Part shown: piece by piece, positions 62,647 to 64,000 of the stretch | Numbering within the stretch: position 1 is the first letter of the stretch | Layout of the letters: each line of letters begins with the position of its first letter | Assembly (NCBI RefSeq): GCF_937981445.1 | Contig: NZ_CALJON010000003.1 | Span: 1 to 64,000 of the forward strand | DNA length: 64,000 nt | Source: an uncultured Veillonella sp. | GTDB taxonomy: Bacteria; Bacillota; Negativicutes; Veillonellales; Veillonellaceae | Direction of reading: 5' to 3' | Notes under the pieces: model-generated | Told to the model about the DNA's origin: nothing | What the model saw: only the letters and a program-made list of their open reading frames with translations | Databases searched by the model: none | Translations under genes and position numbers: made by a program

Positions 62647-63882
62647 ATGACGAAACGTACAGCATTTCCAATAGCAACAGCATTGCTATTGGTGATGATG
62701 GTAATATTTTTAATTGTATATCCTTTTCGTGCAAATCCGTGGTTTGCCTTTTTAACTCATGTCAGTGGGGCCGCCATGATTGGTGGCTTAGCCGACTGGT
62801 ATGCTGTTACAGCGCTATTTAGTAAGCCCTTAGGCATTTCCTATAAAACCGCATTAATACCAAGAAGTAAAGCCCGTCTAGTAGAAACGGCACGCTATAT
62901 GATGGTAGAAGAATTATTACGCGTTTCTCATATGTATCATGTGATTAAGCGCGAGCAATTGTTGTATAAAATTCTGTCTTATTTCTTAAGCCTTGAAGGG
63001 CGTAATCAGATTAAACACTTCTTAGCGGAAGTAGGTGGTCAACTGGCCAATCAGTTCGATGCAACGCCTATAAAAAAGGAAGTAACAGAAGCCATAAAAA
63101 AGGGCATCGAACATTGGAAGGTTGCGCCTTTGCTTGTTCGATTTGGCCATATCATTATGAAACAAGATACAGCTAGTATTTTGTGGCTGTATGTAAATCG
63201 CATGATGCAAGGCGTGCTGAGTTCAGCCGCTATACAGCCATACTTAGTTGGCATTGTACGGGCTATGATGAATCGCTATGCAGAAAATTCTTTTTGGCGC
63301 GAATTAGCTTTAGCTTTTGGCAGTGATACTTTTTCAGCGGAGCAGGTGGCGGACTTGATTCAGCGTAAGGGTACGCAATTTTTAGCCAGTCAAGAATCGT
63401 TGCACTCGCCAATGGGGCAGTATGTGTATCATAAAGTACTATGGTTATTAGCCGAGCTTGACCGTAATACACAATGGCAAGATACTGTTGAGAAGCTTAA
63501 AAATCGCTGGTTTACGGAAATTATTGAAGACGTACATATCGGTGCAGAGCAATTGACTTGGCAAGGTATGGTAAATCGAGTACAGGAAGAAGCGGAGCAG
63601 TATGCTCTTAGATTGTTAAAAGATAAGGTGCGAATGGCTGGTTTAGAGCGGTTGTTGCTATACCAATGCGTACCACTTTTACGTAAGCTTCGCCCCTTTG
63701 TAGACCAGTCTGTGGTGGGGGAGTTAAATGCTTATGAACCACGGCAATTGGCGGACGTGATTAAAGGAAAATTATATCACGATTTACAGATGATACGTAT
63801 TAATGGCTCCTTAGTAGGAGCGGTGTTAGGGGGCCTATTTTATGTGGCTTCATATTTAATTCGAGGAGGGCTGGCATTATGA
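62647..63882 (+). CDS. DUF445 family membrane-associated protein
   Basis: 411 residues matching DUF445 (YjiN/YheB-like). N-terminal helix TALLLVMMVIFLIVYPF, then the family signature AAMIGGLADWYAVTALFSKPLG and IPRSKARLVETARYM, a long helical middle, and a C-terminal hydrophobic segment (GSLVGAVLGGLFYVASYLI). Topology suggests an inner-membrane protein with a large helical domain. Function unknown; roles in envelope organisation have been proposed for relatives. AGAAAGGATGGCGT lies before the ATG. The stop codon overlaps the start of the next gene (ATGA). Confidence 0.9.
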   Translation: MTKRTAFPIATALLLVMMVIFLIVYPFRANPWFAFLTHVSGAAMIGGLADWYAVTALFSKPLGISYKTALIPRSKARLVETARYMMVEELLRVSHMYHVIKREQLLYKILSYFLSLEGRNQIKHFLAEVGGQLANQFDATPIKKEVTEAIKKGIEHWKVAPLLVRFGHIIMKQDTASILWLYVNRMMQGVLSSAAIQPYLVGIVRAMMNRYAENSFWRELALAFGSDTFSAEQVADLIQRKGTQFLASQESLHSPMGQYVYHKVLWLLAELDRNTQWQDTVEKLKNRWFTEIIEDVHIGAEQLTWQGMVNRVQEEAEQYALRLLKDKVRMAGLERLLLYQCVPLLRKLRPFVDQSVVGELNAYEPRQLADVIKGKLYHDLQMIRINGSLVGAVLGGLFYVASYLIRGGLAL

Positions 63883-64000
63883 TTAGAGGCGTACCCTATC
63901 GCGTATGGGCGAATCGCATTTTAGCGGTGTCGGCGCTTCTATATGGCTTGGTATTTATTGGTCAATTTTACATTACAGCCACTTGGTATGATGCATTATA
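63879..64000 (+). CDS. Start of a membrane protein, probably a second DUF445 paralogue (partial)
   Basis: Begins at ATG 63879, overlapping the DUF445 stop by 4 nt (ATGA), with GAGGAGGG upstream, and runs off the window after 40 codons. The visible part, MIRGVPYRVWANRIL then a hydrophobic helix (LYGLVFIGQFYITATWY), has the same layout as the DUF445 N-terminus. Tandem DUF445 genes are plausible, but the signature region is outside the window. Confidence 0.55.
   Translation, partial: MIRGVPYRVWANRILAVSALLYGLVFIGQFYITATWYDAL

Overview
The window looks like a chromosomal segment of a Negativicutes bacterium, most likely Veillonella or a close relative. Its expression signals are Firmicutes-like: strong AGGAGG ribosome binding sites, a SAM-I riboswitch, UUCG-loop intrinsic terminators and tRNAs with encoded CCA. 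Yet it carries YadA-type trimeric autotransporters, which need an outer membrane. That combination is characteristic of diderm Firmicutes. The genus call is an inference from gene content; no marker gene such as 16S is present.

Layout. 1-480: three tRNA genes (Pro, Gly, Arg). 480-2000: remnants of a flavin reductase/Old Yellow Enzyme pair and a small secreted repeat protein. 2200-3720: an Rrf2 regulator with a metallo-beta-lactamase-fold hydrolase under a palindromic operator. 3.8-9.3 kb: an OPT peptide transporter, an alpha/beta hydrolase behind a MerR-type promoter, and a catalase with a Fur/PerR-like box. 9.7-21.1 kb: a peptide-utilisation block with a DmpA-type peptidase, two near-duplicate family 5 binding proteins flanking dppBCDF, an M55 aminopeptidase gene with an in-frame stop, and an M42 aminopeptidase. 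21.2-25.4 kb: three tandem paralogues of an unrecognised family. 25.5-29.6 kb: a large trimeric autotransporter gene with a Trp-to-stop change, plus the remnant of a second. 29.7-35.1 kb, minus strand: an M20 amidohydrolase with a DUF3100 membrane protein, then cstA behind a long structured leader. 35.9-41.2 kb: an orphan gene, an enolase-superfamily racemase/OSBS-like enzyme, a SAM-riboswitch-controlled solitary metQ and an M20 peptidase. 41.3-49.1 kb: a galactose operon (galT, galK, ROK regulator, mglBAC). 49.2-57 kb: two PAP-like phosphoesterase genes, the first decayed, bracketing a LysR/MFS/hydrolase/cyclophilin-like cluster. 57-64 kb: pta, a collagen-like trimeric autotransporter with a 1-nt frameshift, an MBL-fold protein and DUF445 proteins.

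The physiological theme is import and breakdown of peptides and N-acylated amino acids (OPT, Dpp, MetQ, DmpA, M55, M42, two M20 enzymes, CstA), plus adhesion and a galactose module unexpected for an asaccharolytic lineage. Two genome-wide habits stand out. Many genes are broken by clearly readable lesions: nonsense codons, a 1-nt deletion, a 25-nt tandem duplication and internal deletions. Most intergenic gaps hold short degenerate tandem repeats with a unit private to each gap. The best candidates for something undescribed are the three tandem paralogues at 21.2-25.1 kb and the structured cstA leader at 34.9-35.1 kb.
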